DNA of 64,000 nt from Flavobacterium sp. Root901. GTDB lineage: Bacteria; Bacteroidota; Bacteroidia; Flavobacteriales; Flavobacteriaceae. Numbering within the stretch: position 1 is the stretch's first letter; each line of letters opens with the position of its first letter. Positions 29,526-39,471 of this stretch are shown one piece after another. Made by a program: the position numbers and the translations under genes. The DNA is taken from the NCBI RefSeq assembly GCF_001429765.1, contig NZ_LMJB01000001.1:435896-499895 (forward strand), written 5' to 3'. Below the pieces are notes generated by a model. The model worked only from the letters and a program-made list of their open reading frames with translations, was not told where the DNA came from and did not search any database.

Positions 29526-29787
29526 ATTTACTTCATATTAGAATTATCTATATGCCGAAAAAATTTGATTAAATTTTAAACTCAATTTTTCAGATACTTT
29601 GCAGCTTCATGTCTATGCGAGATTGATTCAATTAAAAAACCATCAGTAAGAAAATATACCTAAAAATTAAACATCACTTAACGTTTCGTATTCATAAAAG
29701 TAATAGATTTGCTACAATACTCGTTTAAGATTCTAAAATTCAGAACTTTAAAATAGTATTAGAACAAAAACTTAAAACCCCTATTTT

Positions 29788-31635
29788 ATGAAAAAAAACT
29801 ACTTTTTGCTGTTATTGCTGTGTGTTACGATGGGCTTTGCCCAAATTCCGTCCGGTTATTACAATACCGCGACCGGAACTGGTTATACTTTAAAAACTCA
29901 ATTGTATAACATTATTAAAGGACATACAGATAACGGTTATGCAGGTCTATATACTACTTACCAGACTTCTGATGTTGACAATTTTTATGAAAACGACGGA
30001 ACTGTATTAGACATGTATTCTGAAAATCCATCAGGAACAGATCCATATAATTACAGTACAGGAAGTACACAGAGATGCGGCAATTATTCTGCTGAAGGCG
30101 ATTGCTACAACAGAGAACATATTATTCCGCAATCTGTTTTTAATGAGCAGTCACCAATGGTTGCCGATGCACATTTTATAACTCCAACCGACGGGAAAGT
30201 AAACGGAATACGTTCGAACTATCCTCATGGAACAGTAGCTTCTGCAACTTATACTTCTCAAAACGGAAGCAAATTAGGATCAAGTTCTGTTTCCGGATAT
30301 TCAGGAACTGTTTTTGAACCTATTAATGCGTTTAAAGGTGACATTGCCAGAATGTATTTTTATTTTGCAACACGTTACGAAAATACAGTTTCCGGATATT
30401 CTTATGCAATGTTTAATGGTACCAGCAGCCAAGTGTTTACAACTGCTTTCCTGAACATGCTTTTAGCGTGGAATGCACAAGATCCGGTAAGTGCGAGAGA
30501 AATTGCAAGAAACAATGCAGTTTATGCCCGACAAGGCAATAGAAATCCTTATATCGATCATCCTGAATATGTGAATCAAATCTGGGGCGGAACTTCCGGA
30601 TCCGGAGATACTACAGCTCCAAGTGCGCCGACAAGTTTGGCGTCGACTTCAAAAACAGCATCTTCCATTACACTTTCGTGGAATGCTTCGACAGATAATG
30701 TTGGCGTAACAGGTTATGATGTTTATGCGAATAGCGTTTTAAAAACAACTGTATCTGGCGTTACAGCTACAATTACTGGCTTAACAGCTTCTACAGCGTA
30801 TTCTATTTATGTAAAAGCAAAAGATGCTGCCGGAAATGCTTCTGCTTCAAGCAATACTATTTCTGTTACAACAAACAGCAGCGGAACAGGGACTGCAACA
30901 GATTTAATTTTCTCTGAATATATCGAAGGATCAGGAAATAACAAAGCTTTAGAAATTGCCAATAATACCGGAAATTCTGTTAGTTTATCTGCCTACACTA
31001 TTAAAAAACAAACCAATGGTGCCGGATCCTGGAGTACAGGTTTGCCTTTAAGCGGAACATTGACTACAGGAAGTAAATTTGTGATTGTAAACAGTTCTAT
31101 TTCTTCAACTTGTTTTTCTACAAGCGCGGCCAACATTTCGACAACAGCAACCGAATTGACTTTTAACGGAAATGATGCTGTAGGTTTATTTAAAAATGGC
31201 GTTTTAATTGACATCATCGGGACTTTTAACGGCGGAACTGCAAATTTTGCTATTGATGTTACTTTAAGAAGAAAATCGACTGTGACGTCTCCAAGTACCA
31301 CTTTCAATTTGAGTTCGCAATGGGATTCGTATACAACTGATACCTGCAATAATTTAGCGAGCAAAATCAGCAGACCAATTCAAGAGAAAGTTGTGGAACT
31401 TTCAGATGAAATTGTTGTTTTCCCGAATCCTTCTAATGGAATTTTTAATATTGTTTTAGACAATTCTAATTCTCTTTATTCAATAGAAATTTTCTCTTTT
31501 TCAGGTCAAAAAGTTTTCGAAAAACAAAACACAACAGATTCTGTAGTATCTGTAAGTCATCTTTCGAGCGGAATTTATTTCGTCAAAATCGAAAAAGATT
31601 CAAAAACTACATTTAAAAAGATAGTAATCAACTAA
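29788..31635 (+). CDS. Secreted endonuclease I-type nuclease with Fn3, lamin-tail and T9SS sorting domains
   Basis: 615 residues. Sec signal peptide (1-19, MKKNYFLLLLLCVTMGFAQ). Endonuclease I domain (~25-265) with RCGNYSAEGDCYNREHIIPQSVF, ADAHFITPTDGKVNGIRSNYPHG and IARMYFYFATRY. Fibronectin III (~278-365), lamin-tail domain (~368-490, LIFSEYIEGSGNNKALEIANNTG), and a type A type IX secretion sorting domain (~540-615, VFPNPSNGIFNIV ... GIYFVKIEKDSKTTFKKIVIN). It should be exported through the T9SS and degrade extracellular nucleic acid. Confidence 0.93.
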   Translation: MKKNYFLLLLLCVTMGFAQIPSGYYNTATGTGYTLKTQLYNIIKGHTDNGYAGLYTTYQTSDVDNFYENDGTVLDMYSENPSGTDPYNYSTGSTQRCGNYSAEGDCYNREHIIPQSVFNEQSPMVADAHFITPTDGKVNGIRSNYPHGTVASATYTSQNGSKLGSSSVSGYSGTVFEPINAFKGDIARMYFYFATRYENTVSGYSYAMFNGTSSQVFTTAFLNMLLAWNAQDPVSAREIARNNAVYARQGNRNPYIDHPEYVNQIWGGTSGSGDTTAPSAPTSLASTSKTASSITLSWNASTDNVGVTGYDVYANSVLKTTVSGVTATITGLTASTAYSIYVKAKDAAGNASASSNTISVTTNSSGTGTATDLIFSEYIEGSGNNKALEIANNTGNSVSLSAYTIKKQTNGAGSWSTGLPLSGTLTTGSKFVIVNSSISSTCFSTSAANISTTATELTFNGNDAVGLFKNGVLIDIIGTFNGGTANFAIDVTLRRKSTVTSPSTTFNLSSQWDSYTTDTCNNLASKISRPIQEKVVELSDEIVVFPNPSNGIFNIVLDNSNSLYSIEIFSFSGQKVFEKQNTTDSVVSVSHLSSGIYFVKIEKDSKTTFKKIVIN

Positions 31636-31772
31636 ATATTTTTTTCACGCATTTGGCAGATAAAAACAGATAAGAAACTTAAAAATTAATTGACACAGAT
31701 TTTTAAAAACTCTACCAATCAAATCTGTTCAATCTGCCAAATCTGCGTGAAACAAAAACTCTGCATACGAGA

Positions 31773-31944
31773 AGACGCACTGCTGTGCGCCTCTACAAAA
31801 CATTGATACCGATTTATCAGTAACCCTAGCAAATTAAATCTGCCAAATCTGCATGAAACAAAAACTTTGCGTCTTAGCGTCTTTGCGAGATTAAATATAT
31901 TTTTGCGAGAAAACCCTGCGTATCAAAAGATGCACTGCTGTGCA
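31773..31944. repeat. GACGCACTGCTGTGCGCCTC repeats and companion arms
   Basis: The 422-base gap before purL contains GACGCACTGCTGTGCGCCTC (about 31,774-31,793), a diverged second copy TGCACTGCTGTGCA (31,931-31,944), and two AAATCTGC(G/A)TGAAAC arms of the wider interspersed-repeat family. Confidence 0.75.
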
Positions 31945-31996
31945 CCTTTACAGATGGCGAAAAAATACCCTTTTTTCAAAAGAGTTTGTTATCAAA

Positions 31997-32028
31997 TTTG
32001 CGCTTACTATTTATTTACATTAAATTTG
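31997..32028 (+). promoter_or_regulatory. Promoter of purL
   Basis: A -33 TTTG (31,997-32,000) and a -7 TAAATTTG (32,021-32,028) separated by 20 bases give a good Bacteroidota promoter. Its position rules out the upstream in-frame start at 31,986 and supports the ATG at 32,058. Confidence 0.75.
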
Positions 32029-32057
32029 CAGCTCAATACAACAAACTACACATCACA

Positions 32058-35000
32058 ATGATCCATTTCTTTGAAAACCAAAGCAAAACTGTTTTTGCCG
32101 TACAAACGCAAAACGAAATTTCAGCTCAAGACATTTCAAAATTAAACTGGCTTTTTGCCGACTCTAATAAGATCGAAAAATCCGCACTGACGGATTTTTT
32201 TGTTGGTCCACGCGCCACTATGATCACACCATGGAGTACAAATGCTGTAGAAATCACTCAAAATATGGGTATTCCGGGCATTATCAGAATTGAAGAATTT
32301 TTTCCGGCTGCGGAAGATTTTACCGATTTTGATCCAATGCTTTTCCAAAAATTCAATCAATTAGATCAGGAGATTTTTACAATCAACATTCAGCCGGAAC
32401 CAATTCTGGAAATTGATGATATTGCCACTTACAACAAAGTTGAAGGTTTAGCTTTAAGCGAAGAAGAAGTAGATTACTTAAACAACCTTTCTACTAAACT
32501 TGGAAGAAAACTAACTGATTCTGAGATTTTTGCTTTCTCACAAGCGAATTCAGAACACTGCCGTCACAAAATTTTCAACGGAACTTTTGTGATTGACGGT
32601 GAAGAAAAAGAGACTTCTCTTTTCAAATTAATCAAAAAAACATCACAGGAAAATCCTAACGATATTGTGTCTGCATACAAAGACAACGTTGCTTTTGTAA
32701 AAGGACCAAAAGTGCAGCAATTTGCACCAAAATCTGCTGACAAACCAGATTTTTACGAAATAAAAGAATTTGATTCGGTTATCTCATTAAAAGCCGAAAC
32801 ACACAATTTCCCAACAACAGTTGAACCTTTCAACGGAGCAGCAACAGGTTCCGGAGGAGAAATTCGTGACCGTTTAGCCGGAGGACAAGGTTCTCTGCCA
32901 TTAGCCGGAACTGCAGTTTACATGACTTCATATTCTCGTTTGAAATCCTTCGACTCCGCTCAGGACGACAGAAAATGGGAAAACGCTGTTGAAGAAAGAA
33001 AATGGTTGTACCAGACTCCAATGGACATTTTGATCAAAGCTTCAAACGGAGCTTCTGATTTTGGAAATAAATTTGGACAGCCGCTTATTACAGGTTCTGT
33101 TTTAACTTTTGAACACGAAGAAAACAACCGTAAAGTAGGTTACGATAAAGTAATCATGCAGGCGGGTGGAATTGGTTACGGAAAATTAGATCAGTCAATA
33201 AAAAAGAAACCACAAGAAGGCGATAAAATCGTAATTCTGGGTGGCGAAAATTATAGAATCGGAATGGGTGGTGCTGCGGTTTCGTCTGCAGATACAGGAG
33301 CTTTTGGCTCAGGAATCGAATTAAATGCCATTCAGCGTTCGAATCCGGAAATGCAAAAACGTGCTGCAAACGCGATTCGTGGTTTGGTAGAAAGCGACAA
33401 TAATCCAATTGTTTCGATTCACGATCACGGTGCGGGCGGACACTTAAACTGTCTTTCTGAATTGGTGGAAGAAACCGGAGGTTTAATCGATTTGGATAAA
33501 TTACCGGTTGGTGACCCTACTCTTTCTGCAAAAGAAATTATCGGTAACGAATCTCAGGAAAGAATGGGATTGGTTATTGGTCAAAAAGATATCGATACTT
33601 TACAAAGAATTGCAGACAGAGAGCGTTCACCAATGTATCAGGTTGGAGATGTAACAGGCGATCACCGTTTTACTTTCCAGTCACATTCAAATGGTTCAAA
33701 ACCTATGGATTATGCTTTGGAAGATTTCTTTGGAAGTTCTCCAAAAACGGTAATGACCGACAAAACAATCGACAGAAAATACGCTGACGTTTCGTACTCA
33801 GCAAATGATTTTGAAAGTTATTTAAAAGACGTTTTACGTTTAGAAGCGGTTGCTTCAAAAGACTGGTTAACGAATAAGGTTGACCGTTGTGTTGGAGGAA
33901 AAGTAGCAAAACAACAAAATGCAGGTCCGTTACAATTGCCATTAAACAATGTTGGTGTAATGGCTTTGGATTATTTAGGAAAAGAAGGAATTGCAACTTC
34001 TATCGGGCACGCTCCTATCGCGGCTTTGATTGATCCTGTTGCGGGATCCAGAAATGCGATTGCAGAATCTTTATCAAACATTATCTGGGCTCCAATTAAA
34101 GACGGAATAAAAGGAATTTCTCTTTCTGCAAACTGGATGTGGGCTTGTAAAAACGAAGGTGAAGACGCTCGTTTGTACGCAGCTGTTGAAGGCTGTTCTG
34201 AATTTGCAATCGAATTGGGAATCAATATTCCGACAGGAAAAGATTCACTTTCGATGAAACAAAAATATCCAAATGACGAAGTAATTGCACCGGGAACGGT
34301 TATTATTTCTGCAGGAGGAAATTGTACAGATATTAGAAAAGTAGTTGAACCGGTTTTACAGAAAAACGGAGAATCAATTTATTATATCAATTTGTCTCAG
34401 GATGATTTCAAACTTGGAGGTTCCTCTTTTGCACAAATCAGAAATACAATCGGAAACGAAACGTCTACCATTAAAGACGCTTCTTTCTTCAAAAATGCTT
34501 TTAACACGATTCAGGAATTAATCGGCGAAAGCCAGATTTTAGCCGGACATGATATCGGAAGCGGTGGTTTAATCACTACTTTATTAGAAATGTGTTTTGC
34601 TGATGTAAATCTTGGAGCAAAAATTGATTTCAGCGCTTTCGCGGAAAAAGACTTATTGAAAATCCTTTTTGCAGAAAACATCGGAATCGTATTCCAGGCA
34701 AAATCAGATGCAGCGGTTGAAGCTAAATTAAAAGCAAACACTATCGAATTCTTCAAATTAGGTTCAGTTCAGGAAACTGCAAGTTTGGAATTTGGAATTT
34801 ACAATTTGGATATTGCAAAATATAGAGACATCTGGTTCGAAACTTCATATTTATTAGATCAGAAACAATCTAAAAACGGAAGAGCTCAGGCACGTTTTGA
34901 AAATTATAAAAATCAGGTTTTAAATTATACTTTCCCTGCTCATTTTACAGGAAAAAAACCAGAAATCGACAACTCTAAACCACGTCCAAAAGCAGCAATT

Positions 35001-35729
35001 ATCCGCGAAAAAGGAAGTAATTCTGAGCGTGAAATGGCAAATGCTATGTACTTAGCAGGTTTTGATGTAAAAGACGTTCACATGACGGATTTAATTTCTG
35101 GTCGTGAAACTTTAGAAGATATTCAGTTTATCGGAGCAGTTGGAGGTTTCTCTAATTCAGATGTTTTAGGTTCTGCAAAAGGCTGGGCCGGAGCTTTCTT
35201 ATACAACGAAAAAGCAAAAACAGCTTTGGATAATTTCTTCAAAAGAGAAGACACTTTATCTGTCGGAATCTGTAATGGCTGTCAGTTGTTTATGGAATTA
35301 GAAGTGATTAATCCAGAGCATGAAGTTCACGGAAAAATGCTTCATAACGAAAGCCAGAAACACGAAAGTATCTTTACCTCTGTAAAAGTTCAGGAAAATA
35401 ATTCGGTTATGCTTTCTACTTTGGCAGGAAGTACTTTAGGAGTTTGGGTTTCTCACGGAGAAGGTAAATTTAAATTACCTCTTGCAGAAGAAAACTATAA
35501 CATCGTTTCTAAATATGCTTACGAAGGATATCCTGCAAACCCTAACGGTTCTGATTACAACACGGCAATGATGTGTGACAAAACCGGAAGACATTTGGTT
35601 ATGATGCCTCACATTGAGCGTTCGACTTTCCAATGGAACTGGGCGCATTATCCAAAAGACAGAAATGATGAAGTTTCGCCTTGGCATGAGGCTTTTGTTA
35701 ATGCCAGAAAATGGATTGAGAAAAACTAA
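32058..35729 (+). CDS. purL: Phosphoribosylformylglycinamidine synthase, with repeat-derived insert
   Basis: 1223 residues from ATG 32,058, the large single-chain form with synthetase (FGAR amidotransferase) part and a C-terminal glutaminase domain (GVSH-type end: SVGICNGCQLFMELEVINP with the nucleophile Cys, and MMPHIERSTFQWNWAHYP). Converts FGAR, glutamine and ATP to FGAM in purine synthesis. At 32,946-32,972 the frame contains SFDSAQDDR, the translation of the interspersed repeat CCTTCGACTCCGCTCAGGA, sitting in a surface loop between YSRLK and KWENAVEERKWLYQTP. The frame stays open and all flanking motifs are intact, so the enzyme is probably functional. Confidence 0.96.
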   Translation: MIHFFENQSKTVFAVQTQNEISAQDISKLNWLFADSNKIEKSALTDFFVGPRATMITPWSTNAVEITQNMGIPGIIRIEEFFPAAEDFTDFDPMLFQKFNQLDQEIFTINIQPEPILEIDDIATYNKVEGLALSEEEVDYLNNLSTKLGRKLTDSEIFAFSQANSEHCRHKIFNGTFVIDGEEKETSLFKLIKKTSQENPNDIVSAYKDNVAFVKGPKVQQFAPKSADKPDFYEIKEFDSVISLKAETHNFPTTVEPFNGAATGSGGEIRDRLAGGQGSLPLAGTAVYMTSYSRLKSFDSAQDDRKWENAVEERKWLYQTPMDILIKASNGASDFGNKFGQPLITGSVLTFEHEENNRKVGYDKVIMQAGGIGYGKLDQSIKKKPQEGDKIVILGGENYRIGMGGAAVSSADTGAFGSGIELNAIQRSNPEMQKRAANAIRGLVESDNNPIVSIHDHGAGGHLNCLSELVEETGGLIDLDKLPVGDPTLSAKEIIGNESQERMGLVIGQKDIDTLQRIADRERSPMYQVGDVTGDHRFTFQSHSNGSKPMDYALEDFFGSSPKTVMTDKTIDRKYADVSYSANDFESYLKDVLRLEAVASKDWLTNKVDRCVGGKVAKQQNAGPLQLPLNNVGVMALDYLGKEGIATSIGHAPIAALIDPVAGSRNAIAESLSNIIWAPIKDGIKGISLSANWMWACKNEGEDARLYAAVEGCSEFAIELGINIPTGKDSLSMKQKYPNDEVIAPGTVIISAGGNCTDIRKVVEPVLQKNGESIYYINLSQDDFKLGGSSFAQIRNTIGNETSTIKDASFFKNAFNTIQELIGESQILAGHDIGSGGLITTLLEMCFADVNLGAKIDFSAFAEKDLLKILFAENIGIVFQAKSDAAVEAKLKANTIEFFKLGSVQETASLEFGIYNLDIAKYRDIWFETSYLLDQKQSKNGRAQARFENYKNQVLNYTFPAHFTGKKPEIDNSKPRPKAAIIREKGSNSEREMANAMYLAGFDVKDVHMTDLISGRETLEDIQFIGAVGGFSNSDVLGSAKGWAGAFLYNEKAKTALDNFFKREDTLSVGICNGCQLFMELEVINPEHEVHGKMLHNESQKHESIFTSVKVQENNSVMLSTLAGSTLGVWVSHGEGKFKLPLAEENYNIVSKYAYEGYPANPNGSDYNTAMMCDKTGRHLVMMPHIERSTFQWNWAHYPKDRNDEVSPWHEAFVNARKWIEKN

Positions 35730-35850
35730 TCTATTTCTACCATTAAGAGATTAAGTTTTTCATTTCTTAATGTGATTTTATATCATCATTTCCATTAAAA
35801 AATTAAGTTTAAATCTTAATTAACTTAATACCTTAATGGTTAAATACTAA

Positions 35851-35895
35851 AAAAAAAATGCCTCGACGCTATCCCTAAGTCGTGGCATTTTTTTT
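35851..35895. terminator. Bidirectional terminator between purL and the 94-residue gene
   Basis: AAAAAATGCC-T-CGAC pairs with GTCG-T-GGCATTTTTTT with one internal mismatch. It has an A run on one side and a T run on the other, so it serves convergent genes. Confidence 0.85.
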
Positions 35896-35899
35896 ATTT

Positions 35900-36184
35900 T
35901 CAGCCTTTGAGTGCTGATGCAATTCCGGTTACGACATTGGCCGTACCAAAAGCAAATAACCCGGAGGAAATTGTGTTTTGACCTGCAAAAAAATGATTTT
36001 CTGCAATTGCATTCCTGAAGAATAATCCGCCGGCTGCTCCCGCAGTCAAACCAATTACAATTAAGGCGATGGCCCACCAGTGTCCCGGATCCGGAGGCGG
36101 CGGAGGACTTCTCCAAAAACGATTCCACCAGCCTGGGTATTTTGTTCTGCGCCAGCCCGCTGCTAAATAGAAATCAGTTTCCAT
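35900..36184 (-). CDS. Small Trp-rich membrane protein, unknown function
   Basis: 94 residues. N-terminal Trp/Arg/Pro-rich stretch (WRRTKYPGWWNRFWRSPPPPPDPGHWW) followed by one long helix or hairpin (~residues 40-58, then 60-85). It ends just inside the bidirectional terminator, which supports this frame over an overlapping one at 35,847-36,128. No family recognised. Confidence 0.6.
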   Translation of the reverse strand: METDFYLAAGWRRTKYPGWWNRFWRSPPPPPDPGHWWAIALIVIGLTAGAAGGLFFRNAIAENHFFAGQNTISSGLFAFGTANVVTGIASALKG

Positions 36185-36424
36185 AATTTTTAATTTAGTT
36201 AATGCCTACTCTGTCGGCTTTTCGGCTTCCGCATTTATTTCGGTAAAAATAAAAGATGCATAATCCAAATGAACAAGGCTTTATACTGTTTTTGAAAGGG
36301 GAAAAACACGGTATTTATTAGTTGGAGCAAATCTTCTTTTTTAATTAAAATTTACGTTATATTCGCTACATAAAATCTGCCGCTGATTTTATAATGCCAA
36401 AAACATTTTAAACCTATCATAGAA

Positions 36425-36856
36425 ATGAAAGCCGTACATTTATTCCTTATTACGTTATTTTTTATTGCCTCAAAATCATATTCACAAGTTGAAGTAAATG
36501 TAATTACTCATAACTCAAAAGAGCGTTACATTACAACTAATATTGGTTATCCTGTTCAGGGAACTTATGCTCCTATTGGCCTTAAACAGCCTGTTACTAT
36601 TCTAAATCCTGACGGAACAGGTTCTATACAGGCAGATGATTTAAGCAAGCAGAAAATCAACTGGGGAATTGAATGTACAGAAGAGGGAACTCCAATTTTT
36701 AAGGAAGGATTCAACAGTAAGTCTTTTACATTTTGGTACAGACCAAATGATAGCGAAGAGTGGTTTTATTCTCAGTTTTCGATTCATTTTGCCAAGAAAA
36801 AAATGTTCTTAATGGGAGAACGGGTAAAAGAATACGAAGATTATAACGTACAATAA
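36425..36856 (+). CDS. Secreted hypothetical protein
   Basis: 143 residues with a Sec signal peptide (about 1-20, ending SKSYSQ). The mature part is small and beta-rich (QVEVNVITHNSKERYITTNIGYP ... SFTFWYRPNDSEEWFYSQFSIHF). I do not recognise a family. It stands alone. Confidence 0.65.
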   Translation: MKAVHLFLITLFFIASKSYSQVEVNVITHNSKERYITTNIGYPVQGTYAPIGLKQPVTILNPDGTGSIQADDLSKQKINWGIECTEEGTPIFKEGFNSKSFTFWYRPNDSEEWFYSQFSIHFAKKKMFLMGERVKEYEDYNVQ

Positions 36857-37035
36857 TCCTTTTAAAAATACCCTGCAGATTAAATATTTCTCGCTTTTTA
36901 AGAAAATTTACTACAAAAAAGAAAACGATTTCGTTGATTTTTAAAAGTCTCTGTAAATTTTCCCATAAAATTCCATAAAATAAAAAATCGTACCTAAATT
37001 TTATTTAATTTGCAGTAAAATTCAATATATTAAAC

Positions 37036-38814
37036 ATGGTTTCAATCACACGCCTTTTTGATTTTCCCTATTATCAACAAGAAACTTATAACCTTCCTGC
37101 TGCTCTTGCAACCAAAAAAAATGGAGTCTGGGAAAAAACATCCACCGAAGAATATATTGCAAAAGCTAATGCCGTTTCGAGAGCTTTATTGCGTATGGGT
37201 GTTCAAAAAGATGATAAAATTGCCTTAATCACTTCTAATAACAGAACCGAATGGAATATAATGGATATTGGTATTTTGCAGACTGGTGCGCAGAATGTTC
37301 CAATTTACCCAACCATTGCTGAGGAAGATTACGAATATATTTTAAACCACAGCGGAAGTATTTACTGCTTTGTTTCTGATGATGAGGTTTATCAAAAAGT
37401 ACAAGCCATTAGAGCTAATGTTCCTACTTTAAAAGAAGTGTATTCTTTTAATGAAATTCCGGGCTGTAAACACTGGTCTGATTTATTATTGGCAGGTGAA
37501 GACCAAAGCAATCAAAATGAAGTAGATGCCAGAAAAGAAAGCATCAAAACAGATGATTTAGCAACCATTATTTATACTTCAGGAACTACAGGAAAACCTA
37601 AAGGTGTTATGCTTTCGCATCAAAATATTGTTTCGAATGTTTTAGACAGTGCACCAAGAATTCCGTTTGATCCGGGAAAAAGTTCTGCTTTGAGCTTCCT
37701 TCCTATCTGTCATATTTTTGAAAGAATGATTTTATACATTTATCAATATTATGGTGTTTCGGTTTATTTTGGAGAATCGATTGATAAAATCAGTGATAAC
37801 TTAAAAGAAGTTCGTCCAACAGTTATTACAGCTGTACCAAGACTTTTGGAAAAAGTTTACGATAAAATTTACGCAAAAGGAACTGAATTAACCGGCATTA
37901 AGAAAAAATTATTTTTCTGGGCTATTGATTTAGGTTTAAAATATGAACCATACGGAGCAAATGGCTTTTGGTATGAGTTCCAATTAAAAATTGCCCGCAA
38001 ACTTATTTTCAGTAAATGGAAAGAAGGTTTGGGCGGAAATTTAGATTTAATGGTTTCCGGAAGTGCTGCCTTACAGCCTCGCTTAACCCGTGTTTTTGCT
38101 GCTGCAGAAATTCCGGTTATGGAAGGTTACGGCTTATCTGAAACTTCTCCGGTAATTGCCGTGAACGATCAGAGAAACAGAGGTTTTAAAATTGGAACGG
38201 TTGGAAAACCAATTCGTAATATTGAGGTAAAAATTGCCGAAGACGGAGAAATTCTTTGTAAAGGACCAAATGTAATGCTGGGTTACTATAAAGATCCCGA
38301 AAAAACAGCTGAAGCTCTTCAGGATGGTTATTTCCATACAGGGGATATTGGAGAAATTGACAGCGAAGGTTTCTTAAAAATTACCGATCGTAAAAAAGAA
38401 ATGTTCAAAACATCAGGAGGTAAATATATCGCTCCGCAAATGATAGAAAATGCCATGAAACAATCCCGTTTTATTGAGCAGATTATGGTTATTGGTGAAG
38501 GCGAAAAAATGCCTGCAGCTTTTATACAGCCGAATTTTGAATTTGTAAAAGAATGGGCTAAAATCCATAAAATTACTTTAGGAAATTCTAATGCTGAAAT
38601 TGCTTCAAACTCTGAAGTAAAAAAACGTATTGATGAAGAAGTAGAATCCATCAACAAAAAATTTGGACACTGGGAACAAATCAAACGTTTTGAACTTACT
38701 CCGGACGTTTGGTCTATAGATGGCGGACAGCTGACTCCTACTCTAAAATTAAAACGTAAAATCATTAAAGAAATCTATAAAGATCTTTACGCTAAAATCT
38801 ACGGAAACAATTAA
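37036..38814 (+). CDS. Long-chain fatty acid-CoA ligase (AMP-forming)
   Basis: 592 residues of the ANL superfamily. P-loop-like motif TIIYTSGTTGKPKGVMLSH, A5 motif MEGYGLSETSPV, A7 YFHTGDIGEIDSEGFLKITDRKKEMFKTSGGKYIAPQ and the conserved C-terminal lysine region (QLTPTLKLKRK) are all present. Activates long-chain fatty acids with ATP and CoA, probably peripheral to the inner membrane. A strong terminator follows, shared with the convergent exonuclease gene. Confidence 0.94.
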   Translation: MVSITRLFDFPYYQQETYNLPAALATKKNGVWEKTSTEEYIAKANAVSRALLRMGVQKDDKIALITSNNRTEWNIMDIGILQTGAQNVPIYPTIAEEDYEYILNHSGSIYCFVSDDEVYQKVQAIRANVPTLKEVYSFNEIPGCKHWSDLLLAGEDQSNQNEVDARKESIKTDDLATIIYTSGTTGKPKGVMLSHQNIVSNVLDSAPRIPFDPGKSSALSFLPICHIFERMILYIYQYYGVSVYFGESIDKISDNLKEVRPTVITAVPRLLEKVYDKIYAKGTELTGIKKKLFFWAIDLGLKYEPYGANGFWYEFQLKIARKLIFSKWKEGLGGNLDLMVSGSAALQPRLTRVFAAAEIPVMEGYGLSETSPVIAVNDQRNRGFKIGTVGKPIRNIEVKIAEDGEILCKGPNVMLGYYKDPEKTAEALQDGYFHTGDIGEIDSEGFLKITDRKKEMFKTSGGKYIAPQMIENAMKQSRFIEQIMVIGEGEKMPAAFIQPNFEFVKEWAKIHKITLGNSNAEIASNSEVKKRIDEEVESINKKFGHWEQIKRFELTPDVWSIDGGQLTPTLKLKRKIIKEIYKDLYAKIYGNN

Positions 38815-38836
38815 TCAAAATAATTTTAACCAAATG

Positions 38837-38867
38837 AAAAGGCTGTCTTAATAAGACAGCCTTTTTT
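38837..38867. terminator. Bidirectional terminator; left boundary of the RNA-repair island
   Basis: AAAAGGCTGTCTTA pairs with TAAGACAGCCTTTT around a single base, with T runs on both strands. It ends the acyl-CoA ligase gene and, on the minus strand, the tRNA-like/SPFH/exonuclease unit. Confidence 0.92.
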
Positions 38868-38869
38868 AA

Positions 38870-39415
38870 TTAGTTATGAAGGCACCAATGCAAAATCTTC
38901 GCAATGTTTTTGGCGTCGTCTATTCCGCGGTGATGCGTTCCTTCCAATGGAATATTCAGCAATTGCAAAGCACCATTCATTCCGGTTGGTTTTTGTAAAC
39001 CAAACTTTTCGGCAAAATGCTCTTTTACATTAATATGCTCATCGCCCATTGGATATTGAACCCCAAACGATTTACACTGTTTTTTCAGCATATTCAGATC
39101 GTACTGACCGTAACTTGCCCAAGTGTATAAATCCGGATTATATTCGTCGATTAAGTCGTTAACAGCTTCTTCAAAACTTACTCCATTTTTATCCAGTAAA
39201 TCCTGAGTTATAGTAGTCAATTCAGTACAAAACGGACTCACACTGGAACGCTGAGGCTTGATTAAAATGCCTTTATTTTTGGTAATTTGTCCCGTTTCCG
39301 AATCTAAAACCGCTAATCCGATTTCTATAATTTCATTTTGCTGGCCTTTCGGAACCGCGCCCTGCCAGCATGTGGCTTCTAAATCGATAATAATAATTTT
39401 ATCTGTAGTTTTCAT
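38870..39415 (-). CDS. ERI-1/KapD-like DEDDh 3'-5' exonuclease
   Basis: 181 residues. DEDDh motifs: IIIDLEATCWQG (DxE), TWASYGQYDLNMLK (second Asp) and HHRGIDDAKNIAKIL (His and last Asp). The EATCW start is typical of ERI-1/KapD-type enzymes, which trim RNA 3' ends, rather than DnaQ proofreaders. It is the last gene of the unit that starts at the operator at 41,293 and runs through the tRNA-like RNAs and the SPFH gene, 56 bases downstream of the latter. That placement suggests 3'-end trimming within the repair system (inference). Confidence 0.85.
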   Translation of the reverse strand: MKTTDKIIIIDLEATCWQGAVPKGQQNEIIEIGLAVLDSETGQITKNKGILIKPQRSSVSPFCTELTTITQDLLDKNGVSFEEAVNDLIDEYNPDLYTWASYGQYDLNMLKKQCKSFGVQYPMGDEHINVKEHFAEKFGLQKPTGMNGALQLLNIPLEGTHHRGIDDAKNIAKILHWCLHN

Positions 39416-39471
39416 TTTTTGTTTAAATTTTATAATTAATTATAAAACCACCAGAGTCACTGGCAGTTTCC

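Noticed and set aside
31986..32057. Upstream in-frame start of purL
   Set aside because: It would place the start upstream of the promoter, and the added residues look unrelated to PurL.
35847..36128. Overlapping minus-strand frame encoding a 93-residue protein
   Set aside because: It runs through the bidirectional terminator and overlaps the more protein-like 94-residue frame.
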